Source of the DNA: UBA11612 sp964475755
GTDB lineage: Bacteria; Pseudomonadota; Alphaproteobacteria; Rhodospirillales; Rhodospirillaceae
Assembly (NCBI GenBank): GCA_964475755.1
Contig: CAYYXR010000009.1
Span: forward strand, 1 to 64,000
DNA: 64,000 nt
Direction of reading: 5' to 3'
A program made the position numbers and the translations under genes. The notes under the pieces were generated by a model. That model searched no databases and was not told the origin of the DNA. It worked only from the letters and a program-made list of their open reading frames with translations. This document shows, piece after piece, positions 52,580 to 62,585 of this stretch (position 1 is its first letter; each line of letters opens with the position of its first letter).

Positions 52580-54276
52580 GGACAGCAAGTTTGAAAAATT
52601 CATTTGTCTTTGCCGTCATTGCTATATCGGCGCTCTCCGTACTCGGATGCGCCGCGCCCGAGCCCGATATTGCGCTCGGCGACCAGGTGGACGGTGGTCC
52701 GCCCACGGTGCGCCGCCTGACTGCCGAGCAATACCGGCAGTCTGTTGCCGATATTTTCGGTGAGGACATTACCGTCGCCGGGCGGTTCGAGCCCGATGTG
52801 CGTTCAGAGGGGCTTATCGCCGTCGGCACAAGTCAGGTGACAGTCACGCCGTCCGGGCTTGAGCAATACAACGGTATCGGGCGCAACATCGCGGCCCAAG
52901 TGGTCGACGAAAATCATCGCGGTAAGCTTATTCCGTGTACGCCGTCCGATCCGTCCCGGGCAGATGCGGCTTGTGCGCGCGAATTTCTCGCCCACATCGG
53001 CGAAAAGCTTTACCGGCGTCCGTTGACCAATGAGGAAATTGCCGAGCAGGTTGCCGTTGCCGAAGAGGCTTCGGCGACATTGGGCGGCTTTTACGAAGGG
53101 GTCGAGTTTGCCTTGGCTGGGCTCCTTGTCGCGCCCGAGTTCCTATTCCGGGTGGAAACGCCCGATGCGAGCGGCAATGAACTCGATGCGTATTCAAAAG
53201 CAACACGTCTCAGCTTTTTCCTGTGGAATGCGCCGCCGGACGACGAGTTGCTCGCCGCCGCCGGTCGGGGCGATTTGGATACCCGCGGAGGTTTGGAGGC
53301 GCAGGTGGAACGTCTCTTGGCGTCCGATCGCGTTCAGGAAGGCACCCGCGCCTTTTTTGCCGACATGTTGGGTTTTGAGGAATTCGACGAGCTGGCGAAG
53401 GATTCCACGATTTATCCTGCGTTCAGCCTCAAAGTATCGAACGATGCCAAGGAGCAGGCGCTGCGCACCATCACGCATCACTTGATTGACCTCGATGGCG
53501 ATTACCGGGATCTGTTTACCACCCGCCAGACCTTCATGACCCGCGCCCTCGGTGCGGTGTATCGTGTGCCGGTTGCGGCCATGGATGGCTGGCAGCCGTA
53601 TGAGTTTTCCGAAGGGGATCCGCGCGCGGGGCTGATCACGCAGGTTGGCTTTGTGGCTCTGCATTCTCATCCGGGCCGTAGCTCGGCGACCTTGCGGGGT
53701 ATGGCCGTGCGCGAACTCTTGATGTGTCAGAAGGTTCCGTTGCCGCCGGGCAATGTGGACTTCAATGTGGTCCAGGATACCGACAATCCGGAATTCAAAA
53801 CCGCGCGCGAACGCCTAACCGCGCATCGGAACGAGCCCATGTGCGCCGGGTGCCATAAGATCACCGATCCCATTGGCTTGGCGTTGGAAAATTTCGACGG
53901 GCTGGGCCAATACCGTGAAACCGAGAATGGTGCTGAGATCGACTCCAGCGGCGAGATCGATGGGATTCCCTTTGAGAATGCCGCGGAACTAGGCGGAGCC
54001 TTGCGCCAATTGCCCGCGACGGTGTTCTGCGTGGTGGACAATGTTTACCGCTATGCGGTCGGCCGCTCGCTAGAGCCCAGCGAGGCCAATTTCCGCAAGC
54101 GGCTAATCGACGACTTTTCTGAAAACGGTTATAATTTCCCGTACCTGTTGCGGCGCATTGCGTTAAGCCCCGCGTTCTATCGCGTCGATATGGCTGATGA
54201 AGCCGACGGCGAAGAACAAGAGGCTCAGTTTCGTTTCCCGACACCGGTTGAATCCGAACAGGAGAATAGGTCATGA
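52576..54276 (+). CDS. DUF1592/DUF1588/DUF1585-type cytochrome-c lipoprotein
   Basis: A 566-residue lipoprotein (lipobox SVLGC, Cys25). An early RLTAEQYRQSVADIFG resembles DUF1587. Then come DUF1592/DUF1588-like segments (KATRLSFFLWNAPPDDELLAAA, RGMAVRELLMCQKVPLPPGNV) and, near the C-terminus, one heme c motif C423-A-G-C426-H427 within a DUF1588/DUF1585-type region. These domains are common in Planctomycetes and Myxobacteria and occur in some proteobacteria. Their substrates are unknown; an electron-transfer or oxidative periplasmic role is inferred. It overlaps both neighbours (ATGA), forming a three-gene unit. Confidence 0.82.
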   Translation: MRTASLKNSFVFAVIAISALSVLGCAAPEPDIALGDQVDGGPPTVRRLTAEQYRQSVADIFGEDITVAGRFEPDVRSEGLIAVGTSQVTVTPSGLEQYNGIGRNIAAQVVDENHRGKLIPCTPSDPSRADAACAREFLAHIGEKLYRRPLTNEEIAEQVAVAEEASATLGGFYEGVEFALAGLLVAPEFLFRVETPDASGNELDAYSKATRLSFFLWNAPPDDELLAAAGRGDLDTRGGLEAQVERLLASDRVQEGTRAFFADMLGFEEFDELAKDSTIYPAFSLKVSNDAKEQALRTITHHLIDLDGDYRDLFTTRQTFMTRALGAVYRVPVAAMDGWQPYEFSEGDPRAGLITQVGFVALHSHPGRSSATLRGMAVRELLMCQKVPLPPGNVDFNVVQDTDNPEFKTARERLTAHRNEPMCAGCHKITDPIGLALENFDGLGQYRETENGAEIDSSGEIDGIPFENAAELGGALRQLPATVFCVVDNVYRYAVGRSLEPSEANFRKRLIDDFSENGYNFPYLLRRIALSPAFYRVDMADEADGEEQEAQFRFPTPVESEQENRS

Positions 54277-55619
54277 CCTTTTCGATCCGTAGCCCGATGA
54301 ACAGACGGACCGCGCTGCGCGGCATGTTGGGCGGCACCGCGATTACGGTCGCGCTGCCGTTCCTGGATTATTTTCTGAATACGAATGGGACAGCGCTCGC
54401 CTCCGGTGCGCCGCTGCCCGTGCGCTTCGGGACATGGTTCTGGGGCTGCGGTATGACGCCGTTCCGCTGGACGCCGGAGACCGAGGGCCGCGAGTATGAA
54501 ATCGGCGAGGAGTTGGAAGCGGTCCGCCCTTATAAGGATCAGGTTTCCATTCTCAGCGGTTTTGGCGTGAGTCTCGACGGCAAGACAAACATCCCGCACA
54601 TCAGTGGTGCCCTCGGCCTGCGTACCGGTCTGGCCCCGGATAACCGCACTTCTGAAATTCCGAGCGTGGACGTGATCATCGCCGAGCAGATCGGTGCGAA
54701 TTCACGGTTCCGCTCGCTGGACATGGCGGCAACCGGCAACCCGCGGGACAGCTACAGTTTCCGCGGCGGCGGGATCGTCAATCCCAGTGAAGAGTCGCCC
54801 ATGTCACTGTATCAGCGCGTCTTCGGGCCGGAGTTCCAGGACCCGAACGCGGCTGAATTCACTCCCGACCCGCGCGCCATGGTGCAGAAAAGTGTCTTGT
54901 CTGCCGTGGGCGATCAGCGCGCGGACCTTTTGAAGAAAGTCGGCGCCGCCGACCGTGAGCGCCTGGACGCATATTTCACGTCCTTGCGTCAGATCGAACA
55001 GCAGTTCGCATTACAATTGGAAAAGCCGCCGCCGGCCGAAGCCTGCGTTGTGCCGGGTGCGCCGGAAGAGGGCAAGGTCGGCACCGATATTCGCGATGCC
55101 CGCCGCAATCACAAACTCATGGCTGAGCTTCTGGCCATGGCGCTGGCGTGCAACCAAACCAATGTGTTCAACGTCGTGTTTTCGGATTCCGCCTCCAGTC
55201 TGCGCCAGGAAGGTAAGGCGACCACACACCACCAACTCACGCATGAAGAGCAGATTGACGAAGCGCTTGGATACCAGCCCGAAGCGACGGTCTTCATCGA
55301 GGAAAGCATGGCGGCCTGGGGCGAGTTCCTTGCGGCCATGACGAATATCCGCGAGGGCGACGGCACCTTGCTCGACAACGCGCTGGTGTTCGCGCATTCG
55401 GATACTGAGTACGCCAAGACTCACAACGTGGTCGGGATTCCGGTGATGCTTGCCGGTCGTGCCGGCGGGCGCATCAATGCCGGCGTACATGTGAAGGGCA
55501 ATGGCGATCCGATCACGCGTATCGGGCTGACCTTGCAGCAAGTCATGGGCGTGCCCGTCGATAAATGGGGTACGAAATCCATGACCACCTCAAAGGTGGT
55601 CAGCGAGATCATCGCCTAG
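54273..55619 (+). CDS. DUF1552 protein, Tat-type signal
   Basis: A 448-residue protein. The N-terminus has a twin-arginine-like signal (MNRRTALRGMLGGTAITVALPF), then the DUF1552 core PVRFGTWFWGCGMTPFRWTPETEG, with later HTISGALGLRTG-like and FAHSDTEYAKTHNVVGIPVMLAG motifs that resemble sulfatase-fold or phosphatase-fold proteins. DUF1552 genes are nearly always paired with DUF1592-type genes. Substrate unknown. The ATG at 54273 overlaps the preceding stop. It converges with glcF, three bases apart. Confidence 0.82.
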   Translation: MTFSIRSPMNRRTALRGMLGGTAITVALPFLDYFLNTNGTALASGAPLPVRFGTWFWGCGMTPFRWTPETEGREYEIGEELEAVRPYKDQVSILSGFGVSLDGKTNIPHISGALGLRTGLAPDNRTSEIPSVDVIIAEQIGANSRFRSLDMAATGNPRDSYSFRGGGIVNPSEESPMSLYQRVFGPEFQDPNAAEFTPDPRAMVQKSVLSAVGDQRADLLKKVGAADRERLDAYFTSLRQIEQQFALQLEKPPPAEACVVPGAPEEGKVGTDIRDARRNHKLMAELLAMALACNQTNVFNVVFSDSASSLRQEGKATTHHQLTHEEQIDEALGYQPEATVFIEESMAAWGEFLAAMTNIREGDGTLLDNALVFAHSDTEYAKTHNVVGIPVMLAGRAGGRINAGVHVKGNGDPITRIGLTLQQVMGVPVDKWGTKSMTTSKVVSEIIA

Positions 55620-55622
55620 GGT

Positions 55623-56906
55623 TTAATTCAGCGCGGCGGGCTTCGGCCCGCCCGTGGCCCAATCCAACAGTTCCACGGTATGGACAACGGGTATGCGCGT
55701 GCCCGCGCGCAACTGTGTCATGCAGCCGATATTGCCCGAGGCAATGACCTCCGGCTGTGTGCGTTCGATATTGGCCACTTTTCGCGTGCCTAGCTGTGTG
55801 GCGATCTCCGGCTGTGTCAGGTTGTATGTGCCAGCGGAACCGCAGCACAGATGGCTCTCGGCGGGCTCAACGATCTCAAACCCGGCGCTTCTCAGCAGAT
55901 CTTGCGGCAACGTCTTGATCTGCTGGCCGTGTTGCAAGGAGCAGGCGGATTGGTACGCAACACGCATATTATTGCCGGGCGCGTCATCAATCCGCAATTC
56001 GCTTACGACTTCCGATACGTCTTTCGCGAGCGCCGAGATTTGCGCCGCATCCGCAGCCAGCGCTGCGTCACTGCGGAACATATAACCGTAGTCTTTTACG
56101 GTCGTGCCGCACCCGGAGGCGTTGGCGACAATCGCATCCAGCCCATCCTCTTCAATTTCCTTGATCCAGGCGCGGATATTATTTGCCGCGAACTGATGGC
56201 TGTTTTCGGTCATGCCCATGTGATGGGTGAGGGCGCCGCAGCATCCGCTGTTTTTGGCTACCACCACCTCCGCGCCCAAGCGCGTAAGCAGGCGAATTGT
56301 TGCCTCGTTGATCGCCGGGTCCAGCACCTTTTGCGCACACCCGCTCAGCAGAGCCACGCGCATGCGCTTTTGTCCCTGGGCCGGAAACACCTGTGGCGCG
56401 TCTTTGAGTGAAGCGGACGGCAGTGAGCCGGGCGCGAATTTCACCATCGCGCGCAACTTGCCGGGCATAGCCCACGTGAAAGGCTTGCCGAGCCGCGCCG
56501 CCCACAATGCAAGGCGGAACCGTTTGGGATGGGGAAGAGTTGCGGCCAGCAGCTTGCGCATAATCCGCTCGAAGATGGGTCGCTTCGCCGTTCGCTCTAT
56601 GTGGGCGCGGGCCTGGTCCACGAGGTGCATGTAGTTGACACCCGAAGGGCAGGTGCTCATGCAGGCCAAGCAGGAGAGGCACCGGTCCACGTGGGTTTTG
56701 ACGTCTTCGCTCGCCGGTTTGCCGCTCTCGAGCATGTCCTTGATGAGATAGATGCGCCCACGCGGGCTGTCGAGCTCATCGCCTAGCAGCACATAAGTCG
56801 GGCAAGTGGCCGTGCAAAATCCGCAATGCACGCAGGCGCGCAAGATCTTATCCGCTTCTGCGATGTCGGGATTGCTGAGTTGGTCTGCGGAGAAATTCGT
56901 TTGCAT
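55623..56906 (-). CDS. glcF: glycolate oxidase iron-sulfur subunit
   Basis: A 427-residue protein. Two 4Fe-4S ferredoxin-type motifs near the N-terminus (CVHCGFCTATCPTY and CLSCLACMSTCPSG) are followed by two CCG-type domains (SGCCGALTHHMG and HLCCGSAGTYNL). With GlcD and GlcE it oxidises glycolate to glyoxylate and passes electrons to the quinone pool. It lies 6 bp after glcE in the operon glcD-glcE-glcF. Confidence 0.93.
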   Translation of the reverse strand: MQTNFSADQLSNPDIAEADKILRACVHCGFCTATCPTYVLLGDELDSPRGRIYLIKDMLESGKPASEDVKTHVDRCLSCLACMSTCPSGVNYMHLVDQARAHIERTAKRPIFERIMRKLLAATLPHPKRFRLALWAARLGKPFTWAMPGKLRAMVKFAPGSLPSASLKDAPQVFPAQGQKRMRVALLSGCAQKVLDPAINEATIRLLTRLGAEVVVAKNSGCCGALTHHMGMTENSHQFAANNIRAWIKEIEEDGLDAIVANASGCGTTVKDYGYMFRSDAALAADAAQISALAKDVSEVVSELRIDDAPGNNMRVAYQSACSLQHGQQIKTLPQDLLRSAGFEIVEPAESHLCCGSAGTYNLTQPEIATQLGTRKVANIERTQPEVIASGNIGCMTQLRAGTRIPVVHTVELLDWATGGPKPAALN

Positions 56907-56912
56907 ACGCCG

Positions 56913-58136
56913 TTATGCCCCTGAAGGAAATAAACCGGGGTTGAGTATACCCTTTGGGTCGAACGCCCACTTGATGCGTTGGTTGAGGGCGGCGATGGCC
57001 GGATCGAGCGGGTGAAAAACAGGAATGGCAGACGGCATGTCTTGCGGCAAGCGCATCAGTGTGGCGTGGCCGCCGCCCAATCGTGTAATCGAGTTACGTA
57101 TGGCGCTGGCGCCGCAATCGTCATCGGGTGAGGTCATCGCCCAAATCAAACCGCCGCCCCAATCGTAAAAACATTCCGCGTCATCCAGCGCGCCTATGAC
57201 GGTGCCGACGCTATGGCCCGACTGCGGCGCGATCGATATACGCCACACCGGGCGTGTTTCTCCAACGAAGAACTGCACGTCCCGAATTTCCTGCCACAAA
57301 CAGCGTGAATTGGCGCTGTGCAGCTCTTCCGTTTCACCGAAGGATAACAAGTCCTTGCGAAGCGCCGCGCATCGCGCCGCCACGGATTTCTCGGGGCCTT
57401 CGATCCTCAGGGCCGTGATGCTGTTCCCAGCTTCAGAAACGTAAGAGACTTTGGACTTGGCCGCCAAAGCGGCAGGCAGGTGCGTGGCGCCCGAGACTTC
57501 GAATGCGCCGGTCAATGCGCGTGTCATCGCGCGCTGGCCGCCTTCATCATCCAATCCGATCACAAGAACGGTCCGCGTCTTTTCCGCGGCGGGCAGAACT
57601 TTCACCGTGACATCGGTCATCACGGCAAGAGTTCCATACGAACCCGCCAGCACTTTGCAAAGATCGTATCCGGTCACGTTCTTGACCACGCGCCCGCCGG
57701 TTTTGAATTCCTCGCCCCGGCCCGAAAACGCGCGCGCGCCCAAGAAGTGATCTCGGGCCGCGCCGGCTTTGAAGCGCCGTGGCCCGGAGTGATTGCACGC
57801 CAGCGTGCCGCCAATCGTTCCTCTTTGCGGCGCATTACCGAAGAGAGGGCCTAAGTCCGGCGGTTCAAATGCCAGCATCTGCTCCTTCGCGGCTAGGGCG
57901 CTTTCAATGTCGGCAATGGTCGTGCCCGCCTTGGCTTGAAGAATAAGTTCTTCAGGCTCGTAGGCCGTGATGCCGGAGAGTTTCGACAAATCCAAAACGT
58001 GCTGTGCGGTGGGGCGAGGGCCGATCGAGCCCTTTGAGCCGCGCCCGGCCACGGTCAGCGGTTTATCTTCGGCTGCGGCCCAGGCAACGAACTCATGCAC
58101 ATGTTCCGCGCTTTCAGGGAAAATGACCTCGGGCAT
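56913..58136 (-). CDS. glcE: glycolate oxidase FAD-binding subunit
   Basis: A 407-residue flavoprotein subunit. An FAD-binding PCMH-type domain (VAWAAAEDKPLTVAGRGSKGSIGPR, GGTLACNHSGPRRFKAGAARDHFLG, GGRVVKNVTGYDLCKV) is followed by a shorter C-terminal part. It is the second flavin subunit of glycolate oxidase. Its ATG overlaps the glcD stop by one base (TAATG). Confidence 0.92.
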   Translation of the reverse strand: MPEVIFPESAEHVHEFVAWAAAEDKPLTVAGRGSKGSIGPRPTAQHVLDLSKLSGITAYEPEELILQAKAGTTIADIESALAAKEQMLAFEPPDLGPLFGNAPQRGTIGGTLACNHSGPRRFKAGAARDHFLGARAFSGRGEEFKTGGRVVKNVTGYDLCKVLAGSYGTLAVMTDVTVKVLPAAEKTRTVLVIGLDDEGGQRAMTRALTGAFEVSGATHLPAALAAKSKVSYVSEAGNSITALRIEGPEKSVAARCAALRKDLLSFGETEELHSANSRCLWQEIRDVQFFVGETRPVWRISIAPQSGHSVGTVIGALDDAECFYDWGGGLIWAMTSPDDDCGASAIRNSITRLGGGHATLMRLPQDMPSAIPVFHPLDPAIAALNQRIKWAFDPKGILNPGLFPSGA

Positions 58137-59632
58137 TAGAACCTTGGCAGTTCGGGGAACCGGACTTCGCCGCGATGAATATGCAAGCGCCCCAATTCGG
58201 CGCAGCGATGGAGGGTCGGAAACACTTTGCCTGGATTAAGTAGAGAGCCGGGATCGAACGCGCATTTGACACGTTGCTGTTGCTTCAGGTCATCTTCAGT
58301 GAACATCTCGGGCATGAGGTCGCGCTTCTCGACGCCCACACCATGTTCACCGGTCAGAACACCGCCGACCTCGACGCACATTTTTAAGATGTCGGCTCCA
58401 AAGTCCTCGGCCTTCTCCAATTCGCCCGGCTTGTTCGCGTCGTACATTATAAGGGGGTGTAAATTGCCGTCCCCCGCATGAAATACGTTGGCAACACCAA
58501 GTCCGTAATGTTCGCTGAGTTCGCGCATGCGCGAGAGAATTTTCGGCAGCGCTTTGCGGGGGATGGTACCGTCCATGCAGTAGTAATCGGGCGAAAGGCG
58601 CCCAATGGCAGGAAACGCGCTCTTGCGGCCCGCCCAGAACTTGAGCCGTTCGGTTTCGTTTTCTGAGGTCCGGTCGTAAATCGCGCCGGTGTCCTTCGCC
58701 ACACCTTTCACGCGCTCAATCAGCTCATCTACTTCCACCGCCGGCCCGTCTAGCTCGACGATCAGAAGGGCTTCCACATCTAGTGGGTATCCGGCCTTCG
58801 CGAAATCCTCGGCGGCGTGTATCGCGGGCTTATCCATCATTTCCATGCCGCCGGGAATGATTCCGCTGGCGATGATGCGCCCGACGCAATCCCCTGCTGC
58901 TTCGTTGGATTCAAAGCCCAACAGCACCGCCCGCGCCGTATCCGGTTTCTTGAGTATACGCACGGTGACTTCAGTGATGACGCCCAGCAAACCTTCCGAC
59001 CCCGTCAAAAGTCCCAACAGATCGTAACCGGCACAATCCAAATGTTTGCCGCCGATCCGCAAAATCTCGCCGTCCATGGTGACGAGTTCCAGCCCAAGAA
59101 GATTGTTGGTGGTCACGCCGTATTTCAGGCAATGCACGCCGCCAGAGTTTTCCGCGACATTGCCGCCGATGGTGCAGGCGATTTGGCTGGAGGGATCGGG
59201 CGCATAATAAAATCCCGCGTGCTCCACCGCATGCGTGATGGCAAGGTTCGTCACGCCCGGCTGTGCGGTGACAGTACGGTTGTCCAGATCGATATCTAGA
59301 ATGCGATTGAACTTCGACAGGCCCACCGTAATGGCGTCGGCCAGCGGCAGCGCACCGCCGGACAGTCCCGTGCCCGCACCGCGTGGCACCACTTTGATGC
59401 CGTGTTTATGGCAGTACTTCAAAATTTGGGCGACCTGTTCCGTGGTTTCAGGCAGCGCCACAATCATCGGCAATTGTTTGTATGCGGTCAGTCCATCCGA
59501 TTCGTACACACGCAGCGAATCCTCGGACGAAATGACGTTCGCCGCCGGCAGAATATCCTGGAGGGCGGCAATGATTCCGGCGCGCCGCGCAATAACATTG
59601 CTGTCTGGTTCAGGCATATGAAGCCCGGACAT
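58136..59632 (-). CDS. glcD: glycolate oxidase catalytic FAD subunit
   Basis: A 498-residue flavoprotein close to the GlcD norm. The N-terminal FAD-binding domain includes VVPRGAGTGLSGGALPL and CTIGGNVAENSGGVHCLKYGVT. The C-terminal part has VFHAGDGNLHPLIMYD and GEHGVGVEKRDLM. It oxidises glycolate (and often D-lactate) to glyoxylate. The ATG at 59632 follows GGAG by seven bases; a second ATG lies five codons downstream. Divergent from malate synthase G. Confidence 0.93.
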   Translation of the reverse strand: MSGLHMPEPDSNVIARRAGIIAALQDILPAANVISSEDSLRVYESDGLTAYKQLPMIVALPETTEQVAQILKYCHKHGIKVVPRGAGTGLSGGALPLADAITVGLSKFNRILDIDLDNRTVTAQPGVTNLAITHAVEHAGFYYAPDPSSQIACTIGGNVAENSGGVHCLKYGVTTNNLLGLELVTMDGEILRIGGKHLDCAGYDLLGLLTGSEGLLGVITEVTVRILKKPDTARAVLLGFESNEAAGDCVGRIIASGIIPGGMEMMDKPAIHAAEDFAKAGYPLDVEALLIVELDGPAVEVDELIERVKGVAKDTGAIYDRTSENETERLKFWAGRKSAFPAIGRLSPDYYCMDGTIPRKALPKILSRMRELSEHYGLGVANVFHAGDGNLHPLIMYDANKPGELEKAEDFGADILKMCVEVGGVLTGEHGVGVEKRDLMPEMFTEDDLKQQQRVKCAFDPGSLLNPGKVFPTLHRCAELGRLHIHRGEVRFPELPRF

Positions 59633-59838
59633 AAAAGAACTCCGGCGGTTTCCCACTTTCCCGCACTTTATATCACGGACGGTCCAACGCCCATACACAA
59701 GGCAAGCTGTTGAAGCCGCTTGCGTGCTGGTGTATCCCGGCGCGCCGATTTACCATCGAATTCGCGAATCATGCTGTGCCTGGGGGAGGGCAGCGTGCGG
59801 CAGGTTCGAACAGATAATAAGAATAGAAAGGGGACAGC

Positions 59839-62016
59839 ATGACCGATTACGCCCAGGTCCATGGTCTGCACGTCGCGCAAATCCTCCACAGCTTCATAAA
59901 TGACGAAGTCCTTCCCGGCGTCGGCATCGATCCTGACAGCTTTTGGAAAGGCTCCGCAGACATTCTCGCGGACCTCGTCCCTAAAAATCGGGAGCTCTTG
60001 AAAGAACGGGATGATCTGCAGGCGCGGATCGATGCGTGGCACAAGTCCCGTGCGGGCGTCCCTATCAATCAAGACGAATACGAAAAGTTCTTAAAAGAGA
60101 TCGGTTACTTGGTGCCCGAAGGTGCGCCGTTTTCCATCGGAACTGAGAACGTCGATCCGGAAGTCGCCGTACTCGCCGGGCCTCAACTGGTCGTCCCGCT
60201 TTCAAATCAGCGCTACGCATTGAATGCCGCGAACGCCCGATGGGGAAGTCTATACGACGCCCTTTACGGCACCGACGCCATTTCCTCGGAAGACGGCGCG
60301 GAAGTGGGAAAGAGATATAACCCTAAGCGCGGCGCTAAGGTTATTGCACGCGCCCGAGAGTTTCTCGATGAAGCTGTGCCCCTTAACGGCGCATCACACA
60401 CGGAGGTCACTGCATATACGGTCATGGAGGGTAAGCTTGTGGCCGTCCTCTCCGCCGACCGAACCGTGCACTTGGCCTCGCCTACCCAATTCGCGGGTTA
60501 CGTCGGCGCGCCAGAGAGCCCAGAACGAATCCTGCTCGTGAACAACGGCCTTCATATTGAAATTCTGACCAATCGTACCCACCCCATCGGCAAGGACGAC
60601 CCTGCGGGCGTGGCGGACGTCGCGCTCGAGTCCGCGCTGACAACGATTATGGACTGCGAAGATTCAGCGGCCGCGGTGGATGCCGAAGACAAGACCGCCG
60701 TGTACCGGAACTGGCTTGGTCTCATGAAGGGCGACTTAACAGCGTCCTTTGATAAAGGTGGTAAGTCCGTCAACCGCACCCTTAATCCCGACCGCACATA
60801 TACCGCGCCGGATGGGGGCGAGGTTATCGTGCTGGGCCGGGCCTTAATGTTCATACGCAACGTCGGTCATCTGATGACCAACAATGCGATCCTTCTGCCG
60901 GACGGCAGCGAAGTGCCGGAAGGCATCATGGACGGCATCATGACCTCGCTCATTGCCCTTTACGACCTTCAGGGCAAGGGGAAGCATAAGAACTCGCGGA
61001 CAGGGTCCGTCTATATCGTGAAGCCGAAAATGCACGGCCCGGACGAAGTGGCGTTCACGAACACTCTCTTTGGCCGTATCGAAGCCTTGTTGGATCTTCG
61101 GGAATTTACGCTCAAGGTCGGGATTATGGACGAGGAGCGCCGCACAACGGTGAACCTCAAGGAATGCATTCGTGCGGCCAAGGACCGCGTGGTGTTTATC
61201 AATACCGGCTTCTTGGATCGTACCGGCGATGAAATTCACACGTCCATGCATGGCGGGCCGATGGTGCGTAAAGGCGATATGAAGTCTGCGCTGTGGATAC
61301 AGGCCTATGAGAATTGGAATGTGGATGTGGGCCTAGCGTGCGGCCTAAAGGGCCGGGCACAGATCGGCAAAGGCATGTGGGCGATGCCCGATCTCATGGC
61401 CGATATGCTCAAGACCAAGATCGCGCATCCCAAATCCGGCGCGAACACCGCCTGGGTGCCATCACCCACGGCGGCCACGTTGCACGCCCTGCATTATCAC
61501 CAGGTTTTGGTGTCCGCCGTCCAAGATGAAATCAAAAAGCGTCCGCCCACGGCGCTGAGTGACATTTTGACTATTCCGCTCGCGGGCGGAAAGAATTGGT
61601 TGGCCGACGAAATCGAGAACGAACTCGAGAACAATGCGCAAGGCATTCTCGGATATGTCGTGCGTTGGGTCGATCAGGGTGTGGGCTGTTCCAAAGTGCC
61701 GGACATCAACAACGTTGGACTCATGGAAGACAGGGCGACGCTGCGCATCTCGAGCCAGCATATCGCCAATTGGCTCATGCACGGCGTGTGCACCGAGGAG
61801 CAGGTCCTGGCGGTCATGAAACGCATGGCGGGCGTGGTGGATAAACAAAACGCCGGTGATCCGGCCTATAAGCCCATGGCGCCGAACTTCGACTCAAGCT
61901 TGGCATTCAAGGCAGCCTGCGATCTGGTGTTCAAGGGCGCGGAACAGCCCAGTGGGTATACCGAGCCGTTGCTGCATGCGTATCGGCTGAAGTTGAAAGG
62001 CGAGTTGGCGTCTTAG
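59839..62016 (+). CDS. glcB: malate synthase G
   Basis: A 725-residue enzyme, the normal length of monomeric malate synthase G. Visible motifs include the start YAQVHGLHVAQILHSFINDEVLPG, TTIMDCEDSAAAVDAEDK with acidic Mg2+-binding residues, KPKMHGPDEVAFTNTLFGRIE, FINTGFLDRTGDEIHTSMHGGPM and IGKGMWAMPDLMADML. It condenses glyoxylate with acetyl-CoA to malate, so it uses the product of the divergent glcDEF operon. AAAGGGGA precedes the ATG. Confidence 0.96.
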   Translation: MTDYAQVHGLHVAQILHSFINDEVLPGVGIDPDSFWKGSADILADLVPKNRELLKERDDLQARIDAWHKSRAGVPINQDEYEKFLKEIGYLVPEGAPFSIGTENVDPEVAVLAGPQLVVPLSNQRYALNAANARWGSLYDALYGTDAISSEDGAEVGKRYNPKRGAKVIARAREFLDEAVPLNGASHTEVTAYTVMEGKLVAVLSADRTVHLASPTQFAGYVGAPESPERILLVNNGLHIEILTNRTHPIGKDDPAGVADVALESALTTIMDCEDSAAAVDAEDKTAVYRNWLGLMKGDLTASFDKGGKSVNRTLNPDRTYTAPDGGEVIVLGRALMFIRNVGHLMTNNAILLPDGSEVPEGIMDGIMTSLIALYDLQGKGKHKNSRTGSVYIVKPKMHGPDEVAFTNTLFGRIEALLDLREFTLKVGIMDEERRTTVNLKECIRAAKDRVVFINTGFLDRTGDEIHTSMHGGPMVRKGDMKSALWIQAYENWNVDVGLACGLKGRAQIGKGMWAMPDLMADMLKTKIAHPKSGANTAWVPSPTAATLHALHYHQVLVSAVQDEIKKRPPTALSDILTIPLAGGKNWLADEIENELENNAQGILGYVVRWVDQGVGCSKVPDINNVGLMEDRATLRISSQHIANWLMHGVCTEEQVLAVMKRMAGVVDKQNAGDPAYKPMAPNFDSSLAFKAACDLVFKGAEQPSGYTEPLLHAYRLKLKGELAS

Positions 62017-62024
62017 CGCTGCCG

Positions 62025-62441
62025 TTAATGCGTCGCAACCAGCGAGACACGCATGACCAGCCGGATGCGCTTGGCGGGGAGTGTGCCTTTGTTGGTCTCC
62101 ACGCACCATGAGTCCGTGACGTCAAAACCGACATCGAAGTCGGCGAAGCCAGACTCGCCCGGTTTAGTGGGCCGTTGAATTTCGCGGATGGTGAACTTGT
62201 CTTCGCTGCCTGGCTCGAAGAGCTCGTTCACCAGCGCGTCCGGACTGGCGAATTGATGGGATTCCATCCACGACCCCAAAAGTTCGAGGGAATTATGATG
62301 GGTCGAATTCTCATAGTTCACGAAGATCTTAGCCTCGGTGATATCGCCGCCTTCGGTGCGCACGGTCACGTCGCCGCCCTGAGTTTCGGCCCAGTCGACT
62401 TCGAGATCGACACAGCTGATGGTCGCCGAATAGTCACTCAT
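62025..62441 (-). CDS. hypothetical protein
   Basis: A 138-residue protein, not recognised. No signal peptide. It contains VNYENSTHHNSLELLGSWMESHQFASPDALVNELFEPG and a C-terminal VETNKGTLPAKRIRLVMRVS. The composition is acidic and soluble. The ATG at 62441 is preceded by GGAGGGAT. It is convergent with the malate synthase G gene and divergent from the phosphatase gene. A stress-related or accessory role cannot be judged. Confidence 0.6.
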   Translation of the reverse strand: MSDYSATISCVDLEVDWAETQGGDVTVRTEGGDITEAKIFVNYENSTHHNSLELLGSWMESHQFASPDALVNELFEPGSEDKFTIREIQRPTKPGESGFADFDVGFDVTDSWCVETNKGTLPAKRIRLVMRVSLVATH

Positions 62442-62585
62442 GGTATCCCTCCGAATGTTCAATAGGTGTCTTATCACCTGCACGACAAGGTGAGAAACCG
62501 CTAATTTCCTGGATGGCGCCCGGCTTCAATTGACAAGTCGGGAGCGGCCCCGTATTCAACCGCGCGCCAACCAGAGCGGGCTCAT

